From assembly GCA_963971405.1 (NCBI GenBank), contig OZ020489.1, positions 44,036,510-44,100,509 on the forward strand: DNA of 64,000 nt, in the 5' to 3' direction. This document shows, piece by piece, positions 23,424 through 33,494 of the stretch; positions within the stretch are counted from its first letter, which is position 1, and every line of letters begins with the position of its first letter. A model generated the notes under the pieces. That model worked only from the letters and a program-made list of their open reading frames with translations. It searched no databases and was not told the DNA's origin. This stretch comes from Psococerastis gibbosa (lineage: Eukaryota; Arthropoda; Insecta; Psocodea; Psocidae). Position numbers and translations under genes: made by a program.

Positions 23424-23880
23424 ACAGTAGTGGTACGGACTCTGACTTTGGTTGTTAGTTCGAGTCCCACACTTGCTTCGGAGGACATGTAAAGCAAGCG
23501 GTCCAGTACCTTCCCAGTTCTGGGTAAGAGAGGGCTTTATAGCTCTAACTCAGCTAGCTTGGCTTACTAACAGAACAAAAATTCATTATTTATTTAATAG
23601 TAGAAATACAACATTTATAACACCAGTTGGCTACATTAGGCTACTAGGCTACTTGACAAGTTTGAAAACATCTTTTAATACAATAGTAGATTTATTTTAA
23701 CCCCTAAACTCAGCAAGCTTGGCTTACTAACAGAACAAAAATTCATTATTTATTTAATAGTAGAAAATAATGCAACATTTATAACACCGGTTGGCTGTAA
23801 AAGGCTACTACGCTAATTGACAATTTTTGAAAACATCTTTTAATAAATTAGTATCTTTATTTTAACCCCCTTATTTTTTT
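23424..23880 (+). mobile_element. SINE-A copy with duplicated tail
   Basis: The head AGTAGTGGTACGGACTC and B box GTTCGAGTCCC are followed by GGACATGTAAAGCAAGCGG and CTAGCTTGGCTTACTAACAG. The tail and following unique sequence (23551-23700) are repeated almost exactly at 23707-23875 (CTTGGCTTACTAACAGAACA, CATTTATAACACC), a tandem duplication that includes the SINE 3' end. Confidence 0.7.
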
Positions 23881-24559
23881 TAAATATTATAAAGTAGGGG
23901 GGAAAATATTGGACCAGGCCGTCATAATATGTAGATTTGCTCACATATATCATTACTTCCTTTTACGTGCCAAAGCTTCTTCTTGGACCTATCTTTCCCT
24001 AGAATTCTTAGTTTTACAACTTACGGGCAGCTACAACTTTCAGATCACAGAACCGTGAATAATCGCATAATCCCAAACATGTATTTTCAAATCTTACCTA
24101 GAAAGAAAACAATTAAATAAATACCTGTTCATCCGCAAAATTCAGGAACAATATTAAAAAAATTGTGCACAATTAATTAAACAATTTCAGAGTCCAACAG
24201 GACCAGACGCGACAATGTAACATAGATTAATAACACAAACATTTAGTAACAAGTATCAAATTAGCACGTGTTTTCTCCAGTAAACAAACACCTGAATAGA
24301 CTTACTATATTTGCATCAATAATGCACATTTGACTCATTCAGTACTGCATTATCACCTGTTCTGAGTCATTGATACGTTTAAGAAGGCATAAAGACACGT
24401 CAATAAAGGCAAGGTCTATAATTAACTGAATGAATGAAGTACAGGACAACTTCAAATATCTAATTAAATTACGACCGGACAAAAATTGGAAAACCAAATA
24501 TTCGGATAATTTACATTTTCCCCAAGAGGGTTGAAATTCACAACTTATTTTGGGTACTG
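23881..24559. other. No recognisable gene
   Basis: AT-rich, short frames only. Confidence 0.35.
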
Positions 24560-24812
24560 CAGTGCCGTAGCAAGAGTAGGTAATGCTACGGGCCCCGCGA
24601 TTTAGGGGGCCCCGCACTGTCTGACCGTAATAAAAAAATCTGCATTTATTACATTGACAGTGTTATCTCATAATTTGCCCATATTAAATCCAGAAAAGAT
24701 TATTTGTAACAGTTTTGTTATATTTAATACCCTAAGCAGCAGAAGCTACAGCAAGCAAAGGGCGCCTTGACTGACTTGGCTACAGGCCCCGCGCTGGCTT
24801 AATCCGGCACTG
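24560..24812. mobile_element. hAT-type MITE-like element, 253 bp
   Basis: It begins CAGTGCCGTAGCAAG and ends GCTTAATCCGGCACTG, so the terminal 8 bases CAGTGCCG are inverted at the other end, as in many hAT elements. GGCCCCGC segments lie inside both ends. The flanking octamers do not match, so either the boundary is shifted or the target duplication has decayed. Confidence 0.55.
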
Positions 24813-24869
24813 CAATCATTTTTTATTTACTATTAGTAGCCTATATATAGTACTGTACAGCACCATTGC

Positions 24870-25150
24870 AAGTCAAAGTTAACTCTCATAAAATAATCAT
24901 TGTAGAGTCGTCAAAAATAAGACATTTTTCAGAGCATTTAGATAAATTATTTGTACCTCTTTCTAACACAGATTTGCCACAACTATACAATTATATAATG
25001 GGATTTGTAGAAAAAACCAATTGGTGTGGTAGTCCCGCGAGGAAGGAGTTGAAGATCTGTGGCCAATTGGTGATAGTCAAGGCCACATATCGAAATGAAG
25101 AGACTTCTTTCATACTTTAATGGCTATTTTTGAGGGCTTTGTAAAACAAA
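24870..25150. repeat. CCAATTGG-family repeat
   Basis: GAGTCGTCAAAAATAAGACA, CCAATTGGTGTGGTAGTCCC, GCGAGGAAGGAGTTGAAG and TGTGGCCAATTGGTGATAG match (partly inverted) segments at 38010, 45773 and 54840 and the centre of the hairpin at 11811. Confidence 0.55.
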
Positions 25151-25506
25151 AATGCGTAGTGGGGGTACTAGGGATTTGCTCGTAAGGGCTGTTTCCCCCA
25201 ACTTCCCAAAAACATTGAGCGTGTAGACTTTCAAAGGGTAACCTTACCTACAGCTATTGGTAAGATTGAAATGAACTCAGCAAAAACTTTCGAGAATTTA
25301 AACTTGTTTCTATACTGTCTGTAGCGCGTAATTTACTCCAAGGAAAGCTATCTGGAATTTGGCGCAAACAGCCTTACGCAGCAGCTGTTTTTCACCCGTT
25401 TTTGGACAGTTTAATCACAAATATATTGGTTTTCAATCAGGCTATCCAAGGATAACCAAATGAATGCAATACAATGCGTCTAAATCAGCACATATGGCTT
25501 CAGTTA
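25151..25506. other. No recognisable gene
   Basis: Nothing recognised besides short frames. Confidence 0.3.
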
Positions 25507-25897
25507 GGCGCATATTCCACCGACCGGCTAGGGGTAAATACAAATACGGTGATGTGGTAGCAAACATTTAAGACTTAGGCGGGGTTTCCACCGACCTCGC
25601 ATTGCAGAATGCAAATGACATTGACGGAAATTTCTGTTTTATTCCATGCCATAGTTAAAATTGATCAATGATCATAGAGTAAAATCACAAACAAACTAAA
25701 ATTAAAAAATGGCTTCATGGGATATAATAAGTACAAACATTTTAATAGATTTCTATAAAAAGAAAAATTCAAATTTCCCTCAATGTCATTTGCATTCTGC
25801 AATGCGAGGTCGGTGGAAACCCCGCCTAAGTCTTGAGTGTCTGCTACCACGTCACCGTATTTGTATTTAGCCCTAGCCGGTCGGTGGAATGTGCGCC
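25507..25897. mobile_element. Nested hairpin MITE, copy 3
   Basis: Outer arms GGCGCATATTCCACCGACCG / CGGTCGGTGGAATGTGCGCC enclose an inner palindrome GGCGGGGTTTCCACCGACCT / AGGTCGGTGGAAACCCCGCC. The flanks are TTA on the left and TAA on the right, so the target duplication is imperfect. The core GTGGTAGCAAACATT / GTCTGCTACCACGTCACC is present in both arms. Confidence 0.8.
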
Positions 25898-26176
25898 TAA
25901 ACAAATAAAAACCAGTAATGGAATAAAACAACCTTTCGGTTGATTAGTTTGACAGCTGATAAAGAATGTTTACATTGTAGTTATTGTATAGCGTGAAGGC
26001 CAGTGTTTGTCAACAAACAACCAAATGTAGGACAACATTCACAATAGCAATAGCAATGGCGGGGGATGCAGCGTTCAATACGGAGCCTTGCATCACTGTG
26101 ACATTGAATTTACGTATGTTTCCGCTCTCTTAACTCATTGCCGATGACTCAATGCAGTTAATGCATCTCATAATCA

Positions 26177-26247
26177 AATGGTGTAGCGGCAACGTCTTGG
26201 TCTATTAACCACGAGGGTATCGGGTTCGAAACTCGCCCGAGACAATT
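26177..26247 (+). repeat. tRNA-like segment
   Basis: An A-box-like TGGTGTAGCGGCAACG and a strong B box GGGTTCGAAACTCG lie about 40 bases apart, with a C-T-A-T-T-A-A anticodon-loop-like stretch between them and a T-rich run downstream that could stop pol III. The 5' acceptor strand does not pair with CCCGAGACA, so a tRNA-derived SINE head or pseudogene is more likely than a functional tRNA. Confidence 0.4.
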
Positions 26248-26257
26248 TTTTTACTTT

Positions 26258-26460
26258 TCAATTATTACGTAAGTACCAGGAAAGCTTTGTGATGGTCGAA
26301 ATTGTCGACTTCTAGACTTCAACGGATTTACACGGTTTGAGGTCCCAGGAACCAAAAAAATTTTTTTTACGAAATTTCCTTCTGTTCGTTGATTAGCGGG
26401 CAAACTACTCAGTGGTTTTTTAATGAAGTTTTGCATATACTATAGGTTCTCAAAAAATTT
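26258..26460 (-). repeat. CAGA-family 3' portion, reverse
   Basis: GGAAAGCTTTGTGATGGTCG, GGTCCCAGGAACC, ACGAAATTTCCTTCTGTTCG and GGGCAAACTACTCAGTGG follow the family order. A poly-C-bearing segment after 26541 starts CATGGCCGTGGCCAGG, a possible hAT-type end with no matching partner found. Confidence 0.6.
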
Positions 26461-26994
26461 TGGTTTTAGATTTAAAAAAATATATTTTAAAGAAATTATT
26501 ATGGATATTTCATGCCCCAATACATTACAGACCCTGCCATTCATGGCCGTGGCCAGGGGGTGGTCCATGGGGTCCTGACCCCCCCCCCCCCCGAAATACA
26601 TTTATGTATGTAAACCTGTATGGTTTGAAGAATTCATTAATAAATAACGTTAAAAAAAATTTGGACACCCCCCCCCCCAAATCAATCAAAACCTGCGCAC
26701 AGTCTCGCTGCCATTATTACTGTATTGTATATACTGTATATATATATATAGTGTATTGGTCTACCCCTTCTAGACTATACACATTCCTCACGTCTATCAG
26801 TGCTTTGGGATAGGGTAAGTCGAGACAACCTAAATTTGACCCTAGGACAATCATTTACCACGGAACTGCCAACGGCCTTACTAAGTTGAATCCATGAGAA
26901 TTGAGCATGTTTCAAACTGCGGCAAACTTCGTAGTGTACACAGCGTTGGCAGGGGACCATGGTGGGGCATGATAACGCGCTGAGACTATACCAG

Positions 26995-27241
26995 TCAGTC
27001 TACATGCGTGTCGAGTCCTAGCCACCTCCGATTTAATCGTGTGACTTTACCATGTTCCCCAAGTGGTTCGGAATCCACTATAATCGGGAGGTCCACCCTG
27101 TCAGTCAACTCCCCTTCTCCCCGAGGTGAAGGAGTCTGCCCTTAAGGTACCTCAAGCTAACAAACAGACTCACTCCCCCCGCCAGGCTGTCAGGGTTGCT
27201 TACAGCAGAAAGTTTGAAAGCAGACGTTGGAAACAAAAGTA
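26995..27241 (-). repeat. GCAACCCTG-family repeat
   Basis: GTGACTTTACCATGTTCCCC, GTGGTTCGGAATCCACTATA, ATCGGGAGGTCCACC, AAGGAGTCTGCCC, CGCCAGGCTGTCAGGGTTGC and GAAAGCAGACGTTGGAAAC match inverted copies at 37796-37980 and 40188-40376 and a same-direction piece at 47400-47480. Confidence 0.6.
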
Positions 27242-27667
27242 AACCATAGAACTACTCATACTATATATCTAGGTACCTATCACGCCCCTACACGTATGGG
27301 TAGAAATTATTATAATACGGAACTTCCCACATAACTGTGAATTCATATAGCCATTAACTGTAGAGTGCATATGCGTGACTATTTAAGAGATTGCGCACCT
27401 ATCGATAGCTTTAACATCCAGGAAGTGCCAAGTTATGGTTCTCAAGATATAAAAATTATCATTCGACTGAAAAGAGAATAATAGTGGCCTATGGCGTCGT
27501 TGATAGACTATCGCGTGACTCATAAACGCGTCGTGTGATATAATACTGTGATTTACGTAAAAGGAAAACCTCATATCACACTCAATGCCATAAAATCATC
27601 AAGTGAGAGATTTGTGCACATACGTATATCATATTTGGGGAAAACAAAACTTGTCGATGAGTCTCAT

Positions 27668-27779
27668 CAAGGCTGTGCCCAAGTTTTTGTTTGGGAGGGG
27701 GTCCAAAAACAATTTTACATATTTTTCCCACTCTATCCAGTGTCCGGACACCTTGGACCACCCCCTGGGCACGGCCAAG
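27668..27779. mobile_element. Small hAT-type MITE with 8-bp target duplication
   Basis: The 112-bp insert begins CAAGGCTGTGCCCAAG and ends CCTGGGCACGGCCAAG. Identical octamers AGTCTCAT flank it (27660-27667 and 27780-27787). The ends are imperfect inverted repeats, with G-rich and C-rich tracts inside. Confidence 0.75.
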
Positions 27780-27798
27780 AGTCTCATATTGTCTCAGG

Positions 27799-28068
27799 AA
27801 TCAAGATTTAACTGGTCAGGTCGGATGGTGTAGAACGGGTAACACGGGTAAGATCGTAGGTTCAAATCTCGCTGTGACCCGTTTAAAACTTGTCGGTGAG
27901 CCTCATGGAACATAGGGAATCAAGATTTAACTGGTCAGGTCGGATGGTGTAGAACGGGTAACACGGGTAAGATCGTAGGTTCAAATCTCGCTGTGACCCG
28001 TTTAAAACTTGTCGGTGAGCCTCATGGAACATAGGGAATCAAGAATTAACTGGTCAGGTAGGATGGCG
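27799..28068 (+). repeat. 119-bp tandem units carrying a tRNA-like head
   Basis: Two essentially identical 119-bp units (27799-27917 and 27918-28036) and a partial third. Each contains GGTCAGGTCGGATGGTGTAG (A-box-like) and GTAGGTTCAAATCTCGCTG (B box GGTTCAAATCTC). GGTCA near the start can pair with TGACC at the end, giving a tRNA-like body of about 67 nt. The body is short and the T stem has a mismatch, so a tRNA-derived repeat is favoured. Confidence 0.65.
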
Positions 28069-28203
28069 AGGTTGCGGTGACATGGGAACAAGGGAAAGAT
28101 TGTAACCTAACTTTTGCAGAGAAAAAACTAAATTAACCCAAACTTTGGATTCGGAGGGTGGAATTGCACGAAACCCTAGCATAAGCAAATGTGATGGTAT
28201 GAA

Positions 28204-28207
<4 letters not shown>

Positions 28208-28234
<27 letters not shown>

Positions 28235-28378
28235 TAACATGTGCAGGGTTACAACGTGGTTTCTCAAGTAATAAAGACATCACGATATTGAGTAAAATTG
28301 TGTGTCCTCTGACATCTCGTAATCGAGGCTTTTGACCATCACAAAGCTTTCCTTATACTGACGTATAAATAGTAAAGC
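28208..28378 (+). repeat. A-run and CAGA-family terminus
   Basis: A run of about 25 A starts near 28209. Then GACCATCACAAAGCTTTCCT and TATACTGACGTATAAATAG at 28330-28375 form the CAGA-family terminal block with an interrupted hairpin. Confidence 0.5.
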
Positions 28379-28789
28379 AAAAAAAAAACGGTTTTTAAAG
28401 GATTCGAAACCAGCACTATGCGTTTTCGAATAATAAAGATATCACGAGACATTTCGTGTCGCACCAGAAGCTAGCTGAATGGATTATGGAGTTTACAGGA
28501 GAACAGTACTCTATTACAGTGTACGCTACGCCAAACCTGTAATTTCGGGCAATTTCAGGTACGCAGCCTCGAGAGTATAAACGTGATGCCTGTGTCCACT
28601 TTATGGACTTTCATACAGATCAACATTATGAGAAATGGCGCGGACCAACAAAATTGAGCAATTTTTGCGCAAAAGTCAATAAAATAGTGAAACTGAGGTG
28701 ATTGAGGTGACTTATCGCGGTGGCTGACGGTAAAAGAAAGTGTTTTAAGAGCAAACCAGACACCCCCACTATACGTTTTTTGTGCGAAG
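28379..28789. other. No recognisable gene
   Basis: Short frames only. The 182-codon minus-strand frame at 28555-29103 is mostly antisense to the following LINE fragment. Confidence 0.35.
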
Positions 28790-28985
28790 ACAAATTTCTC
28801 ATGGAAACATACTTCGGCCATGTGATGAGGAACAAAACATGTCGTCTTGTGCATGAGAAGATAAAAAGAACTGAGGGCTCCTGACAGAAGAACATCCTGG
28901 TTGAAAAACCTCCGGCAGTGGATTGGCAAGAGCCCGACCTCCCTTTTCGGAGCAGCAGTCCTCAAGGTCGTAGACCGTAACCAGA
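28790..28985 (+). pseudogene. LINE tail fragment
   Basis: METYFGHVMRNKTCRLVHEK and the following AGAAGAACATCCTGGTTGAA, GGATTGGCAAGAGC and TTTTCGGAGCAGCAGTC match the LINE tails at 12498-12990 and 60072-60350. Frame breaks are present. Confidence 0.6.
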
Positions 28986-29434
28986 AGGGGGGTCCAGCAT
29001 ACACTAGGTAGAAAGGAGTATTAAATATATAGAGGTTACCTCCGGTGACGTCAGATGGACCCCCCCCCCCCAACCCCGAATAAAATTCTTTACCAAGATC
29101 CAAACTGTCATGTGACCGCCAATCTATGCTAGAAGAGGCATATTAAGCAGAAGAATCAATTGAAAATCTACGTCTCCATTGTTTTAAAAATTTAAGTTCC
29201 CAGAAAATATTGATGTTGCAGCCGTCATTAGGATCGTATGGAATAGAAAGAAATGTTCTTGGAGCTTTGTGCACCTTGTTCTTTTCAAGAAGCACTAGGT
29301 TTGGAATCAAAAGATGATTGAGAAGATGAAGGCCCGCCTGCCAATTTTGTTGTTGCTATAATTAGCCACCCAACAAATCCCACCAATCTATAGACATGAC
29401 CTTGATGCCTAAAAATTCATAATCAACCCACAAC
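28986..29434. other. No recognisable gene
   Basis: Includes a C-run near 29059-29070. It could hold distal promoter sequence of the duplicated segment that follows. Confidence 0.3.
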
Positions 29435-29790
29435 CAGTAGCTGGAGAGTATAAAAGAGACTACGTACTGAGCCACCTAGCATGTATTACAACCATCACAC
29501 CTAGACGAATTCTTCAAACAGCTAGTGCCAGATACCTGAGCTTGGTGGACCTTGTTTGTATGAAGTAGAGCCAGACGTCGAAAAGCCCAGGAAGATTGAG
29601 AATAAAAAGATCTTGAAATACATAAACTACTAAAAACCAGTAGCTCCCGAGTATAAAAGAGACAAGGAACCGAGCCACCTAAGTAGATACGCATTATGGC
29701 CACCATACCAAGACGAATTCCTCATGCAGCTAGTACCAGATACCTGGGGCTTGGTGTACCTTGTTTCTGTCAGGTAGAGTCAGATGTCAC
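29435..29790 (+). repeat. Tandem duplication with TATA box and 5' exon-like end
   Basis: Two diverged copies start near 29435 and 29636. Both have AACCAGTAGCT..GAGTATAAAAGAGAC (TATAAAAG at about 29450 and 29652) and GAGCCACCTA about 20 bases on. Both then have GACGAATTC, CAGCTAGT.CCAGATACCTG, GCTTGGTG.ACCTTGTTT and GTAGAG.CAGA. Only the second copy keeps an ATG (ATGGCCACC, 29696); the first reads ACAACC at that place. Confidence 0.65.
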
Positions 29791-29905
29791 AGGCATAGCC
29801 TGCACACTCATCCAGCCTCCTATTACACAGGCCTGTCATGCTTTTTGCCCATCTACGGTGTATTGCTGCAATCCTTGGTGTGGTGACCGTTTTTACTGCA
29901 AATGA
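29696..29905 (+). CDS. Hypothetical short ORF after TATA box
   Basis: The 69-codon frame starts in the good context GCATTATGGCC, about 45 bases after TATAAAAG. The product starts MATIPRRIPHAASTRYLGLG and is cysteine-rich at its end. No signal peptide or known domain was recognised. A weak donor-like CAG|GTAGAG lies after codon 26, so only the first part may be exonic. The tandem upstream copy has lost the ATG. It could be a recently duplicated small gene, its relic, or chance. Confidence 0.25.
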   Translation: MATIPRRIPHAASTRYLGLGVPCFCQVESDVTGIACTLIQPPITQACHAFCPSTVYCCNPWCGDRFYCK

Positions 29906-30474
29906 AGCAACCTGGATTACTTGCTCGGAATTAATTCGTGCATTAGCTAATAGAGATTTGCAGACCAACTGATAATCCCCGGGGACAACCTTATACTTTG
30001 CACCAAAGGTGAATTAAAAATAGACCACGCCTCGTATAACCAATAACCGTGACTGTAGCCACAACTTACGGTCCTACAAACCCCCGCAATTGACCCGTAA
30101 ATTGAACTCGCCACAGTACTTAGTGGTTGCCCAAGACATGGTCTTCTTATACTCTCATTTTCGATGCAAAGTAGATGTGCATCCGAAATGAGAAAGTATC
30201 CATAGAGGTCAGCACTTTTTCCTTCTTATTTTGGATTTTGTTTTTAGTGTGTACACTTAAGCTTTGCGGTCAGCTCAGGTAGCAGAAATACGATAATTCC
30301 AATTGTGGTCCCTATGGTCCGAGTATGACGTACCATAACGAAGCCACTCAACAACCGTCTTACACAGTTGCCAGCTCACATCAGACCAACAAATTTTGCT
30401 TTCTGCCAGAATTAGGCAATCTCTAACATGTAGAGGTATCGGATACATGCACGCGATCACCCTATTACAAAAAG
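29906..30474. other. No recognisable gene
   Basis: Short frames only; no repeats recognised. Confidence 0.3.
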
Positions 30475-30600
30475 GGAGGAGAGTGGGGACTAGGGTTCGA
30501 GTCCTGGTCCTGCCTCAATTGTCGTGTGGTTTACCTATTTAAAAAAAGGGGGAGAGGGGAGGGCTTGGGTTTGAGTCCTGGCCCTTTCTCAATTGTCATA
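30475..30600 (+). repeat. Two direct copies of a B-box-bearing ~66-bp segment
   Basis: GGGTTCGAGTCCTGGTCCTG with CTCAATTGTCGT, and GGGTTTGAGTCCTGGCCC with CTCAATTGTCAT, follow each other with AAAGGGGGAGAGGGG-like text before them. The GGTTCGAGTCC block is a pol III B box, so this is a degraded tRNA-derived repeat. Confidence 0.45.
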
Positions 30601-30989
30601 TCTTCGTTTCTCTAATTTACGGCCAATGCCATTGGCACGGATCTAATAAAGAACAGTTTTGGACCCATTAAGGAAGCGTTCAAAGACGAGTATGCCCATA
30701 GCGGGAGCAACACTCGACCCTGCCGAATTATTTCTTATTTGCTGCCATTCTGTTAATGTATTCTTGCGCTGTCGAGATGACGGCTTGGAGACACTCTCAA
30801 GTGTTTTTGTACAGTCCCCCGCGTAAGGACGAGAAAGTTCCTGGGAACGGCAGATTGTCATGTTAGCCATTTTTAAGATTCACTGGAAAGACACTCAGAA
30901 AGGGATTAAGAACATCTCGGAGTTCCCCACTACGCTTTATTTGTACAAGTCGATTTTCAGGGTTAGGTACGACTTCGATGGCTAAGTGG
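30601..30989. other. Unassigned
   Basis: A 75-codon minus-strand frame (30643-30870, start MANMTICRSQELSRPYAG) has no recognisable domain. TGGCTAAGTGGTAGCG near 30979 resembles a tRNA A box, and no B box was found at the right distance. Confidence 0.3.
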
Positions 30990-31130
30990 TAGCGTACATG
31001 TACTTGTGCGAGTCTCTACACGCCATCGATCGGAGACGTATCGTAACTCAACACAGGCACTACTAACCTACAAAGGCGATTGAAGAGGACAATGGGATAC
31101 ATTCATAAAATTGTTTGTATGCGATTAATT
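30990..31130 (+). repeat. GAGGCGACTG-family fragment
   Basis: GTGCGAGTCTCTACACGCC, CTCAACACAGGCACTACTAA, CCTACAAAGGCGATTGAAGA and TTGTTTGTATGCG match the reverse complement of 20580-20690. Confidence 0.5.
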
Positions 31131-31953
31131 TTTTTTAAAAATTGACTTGAAACTTTTTTGAATTGTTGTTAGTCTCAAAGTAAATAAAAAAAAAGACAAA
31201 ACTGTCGACAGAGAAACACGGTATACACACATAGAGTATAGGACAAATAAGAAATATTTGAGTAGGGTCGAGGCTCTAGAGCCCGTTATGGGCATGCTCG
31301 CCTGTCGTTGGGTCGGACGCTGCCATATACAGAAACCTAACAACCTATATTCCATGGCAGCTGGGAGTAGTTGAAACTATAAGACTTTCACCCTTTCTGT
31401 CTCTGTGGTGCATTTTCTCATTAGAACACCTCCTATATATAGCAATGCATCTGTCAATCGTATATGCTAAATTGAATAAGACATTCAATTGTAATTGGAG
31501 AAAACGCCTTTGTTTTATGTGTCATTTTTATTGATTAATTTATCATTGTTGACTCTCCCGCAGTTAATACATCTTTGTAGGCATTTTATGCATGGTCTGT
31601 ACGTTAGGAAGGCTTGAGGTAGCAAGAGAACTGGATTGGATTAAGATTGGGCCCCGAACTACTATAATCTGTGGCGTGGGAGGGGGGGGGGGGGGAGGTG
31701 ACTTTGAAAGAATAAAACTACATACAAGAGGACATACAACAGTATCTTCCCGATCAGGCCCCGACCTTGAGATTTAAGTCTTCCAGCGCCCCCTACCTCA
31801 CTAAAACAAAATTTTGCGAAAGGAAATGGTAAGAAAGACAACCAGAGTATCAGGTGTAAACTCTCAAGGTATATACAATAGACCCCAAAGATAGATCAGG
31901 ATTAACACAAATGTATTTCCATTGCCTTTCACTCGGCAAAATTTTTGTCAACC
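31131..31953. other. No recognisable gene
   Basis: A G-run lies near 31681-31696. A 61-codon + strand frame across it is low complexity. No gene supported. Confidence 0.35.
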
Positions 31954-31956
31954 TTA

Positions 31957-32095
31957 GGCGGGGTTTCCACATACGTCAATGGTCAATGCATATGGTTTTG
32001 ACGTGGTAGCAGACATTTTTAGCATGTCTTTAATGTCTGCTAAAACGTCAATACCACATTTACCATTGACCATTGACGTATGTGGAAACCCCGCC
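31957..32095. mobile_element. Hairpin MITE with TTA target duplication, 139 bp
   Basis: The ends are perfectly inverted for 32 bases (GGCGGGGTTTCCACATACGT and on). Inside are GACGTGGTAGCAGACATT and AATGTCTGCTAAAACGTC. TTA flanks both sides (31954-31956 and 32096-32098). No coding capacity. Confidence 0.88.
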
Positions 32096-32274
32096 TTAGA
32101 AAAGTCAGTACTTTCTTCAAAGCCATTACAGCATCTACTCTAGCCGAACATCTGGTTTCCGACAAGGATTTCACAACAGGGCTTTTATTTTTTTTTCATT
32201 TCGACTGGCATATGCCCAGTATGCCCAATTTTAGGACATGGCCTGTTCCCGATTAAAGGCAGTCAGGCGATAAC

Positions 32275-32470
32275 GCAGTATGGATTCCGGACTGATGAAC
32301 CGCGGTCGATATGACAGCGCATACTTCAAACAAAAGTTACGTCAACAGTTACTATAGTAACCCTCCGTAGTATCACTGAAGATGTCGGTCGTAGATACAT
32401 GCGAAACATTTGGAAGTACGCTTTCAAAACCACATCTTCATCATCAGTATCTTCCCACTTGAGCAGGCTG
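32275..32470 (+). repeat. CCGGGCTGAT-family fragment
   Basis: GTATGGATTCCGGACTGATG, AACCGCGGTCGATATG, then GAAGATGTCGGTCGTAGATA and CATGCGAAACATTTGG. The pairing of a GAAGATG block with a GCGAAAC block recalls Penelope-like terminal regions; this is from memory of the general pattern and unproven. Confidence 0.4.
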
Positions 32471-32696
32471 CAGTTTGCGACCGTACGATGTACCTTGGCA
32501 CAGCCATAATATTTGATTGGCACAGAGCCTGGGCGGAAGCATGGGTGGCATACAATTTACACTGACCTGAAAGCCTCCCCACATGCTATTCTTGTACCTG
32601 ACTCATTCACGGGATTCCAGTTTAATTTTAATATAATTTTAACATGATAAAATGGAGAACTGCGAAAAGGAGACTTCAATGGCCCGGAAACCTGTC

Positions 32697-32790
32697 GTAA
32701 TCAACACAGGTATGAGGCGGCACAGAGCCTACCTACAGAGGCGGCTGGAGAGGTTATTCGGATGCCACTTGTACGCGGTTAATCCTTAAA
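32697..32790 (+). repeat. GAGGCGACTG-family fragment
   Basis: AACACAGGTATGAGGCGGCA, CCTACCTACAGAGGCGGCTG and GAGAGGTTATTCGGATGCC align with 20580-20690 (reverse). Confidence 0.5.
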
Positions 32791-33022
32791 AAAGTCTAAT
32801 TTATATTTAAAAGAACAGCAGGTACGCGAAGAAGTGGCAGGAAGAGGAGTACACGAAGGAGGGAAAACCGAATAGCTATGGAAACTACGATCTCAGGAGG
32901 CGGGGACTGGAATCGAGGAAGTGCTGAGTTAGCAACGAAGTGAGGGCACAGAGAAGCGGAGGAGGCTAACACTCTGAGGCAGTGGAAGACCAAAGAAGAT
33001 GTGCAATGTACAGACTCTAGAT

Positions 33023-33486
33023 TAGGGAAGGGCGATACGATACGATACGATATTCGATAATATCGCACAAGAAATATCGATATTTGCATCAATACACAAG
33101 TGCCGATACAGTATCGATGTATCGAAATTTTGGCCCGTATCGTATGTGCCACCAGAGAGACTTTTCTCGAAGGCAAATTTGGTTATGAATGATTTGAGGA
33201 ACAGAATGATACCGGAAACTCTTATTCATGAAGTCTCTTGGCGGCGAATTCAGGTCTATATTGTAATGATTTTTTTAGCCTATCAGCTGAGAACTTAACT
33301 TCATTATTGTAGGTCAGTTTCCAGTAGTTTTATGTACTAGAATCAGGCTGTAAAATAACAAAGTATCGAATTCCGATACATCGGATATCGATACTGTTAG
33401 GACCGATACATATCGATATCGATATTAATGTCTTAAATATTTCGATACAGCTGTATCGATATATTCGTATGTATCGCCCTTCCCTA
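33023..33486 (+). mobile_element. hAT element, internally deleted, 464 bp
   Basis: It begins TAGGGAAGGGCGATACGATA and ends TATGTATCGCCCTTCCCTA, with identical flanking octamers CTCTAGAT (33015-33022 and 33487-33494). Many CGATA/TATCG motifs fill both subterminal regions, a common hAT arrangement that could bind transposase. The centre retains a transposase C-terminal fragment (33146-33254). Confidence 0.9.
33146..33254 (+). pseudogene. hAT transposase C-terminal remnant
   Basis: The frame reads PPERLFSKANLVMNDLRNRM then IPETLIHEVSWRR, matching the hAT dimerisation motif (S..RLFS.AG.....RNRL.PE...). It is the only coding remnant inside the 464-bp element, so the copy is a deletion derivative of an autonomous element. 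Confidence 0.7.
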
Positions 33487-33494
33487 CTCTAGAT

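Noticed and set aside
26177..26247. Functional tRNA gene
   Set aside because: Internal promoter boxes are present but the acceptor stem does not form; more likely tRNA-derived repeat.
28555..29103. 182-codon minus-strand open frame, the longest in the window
   Set aside because: A large part is antisense to the LINE tail at 28790-28985, whose sense frame gives recognisable LINE motifs; the antisense peptide resembles nothing.
33023..33486. Simple CGATA/TATCG satellite
   Set aside because: The clear inverted ends, octamer duplication and internal transposase fragment show it is a hAT element.
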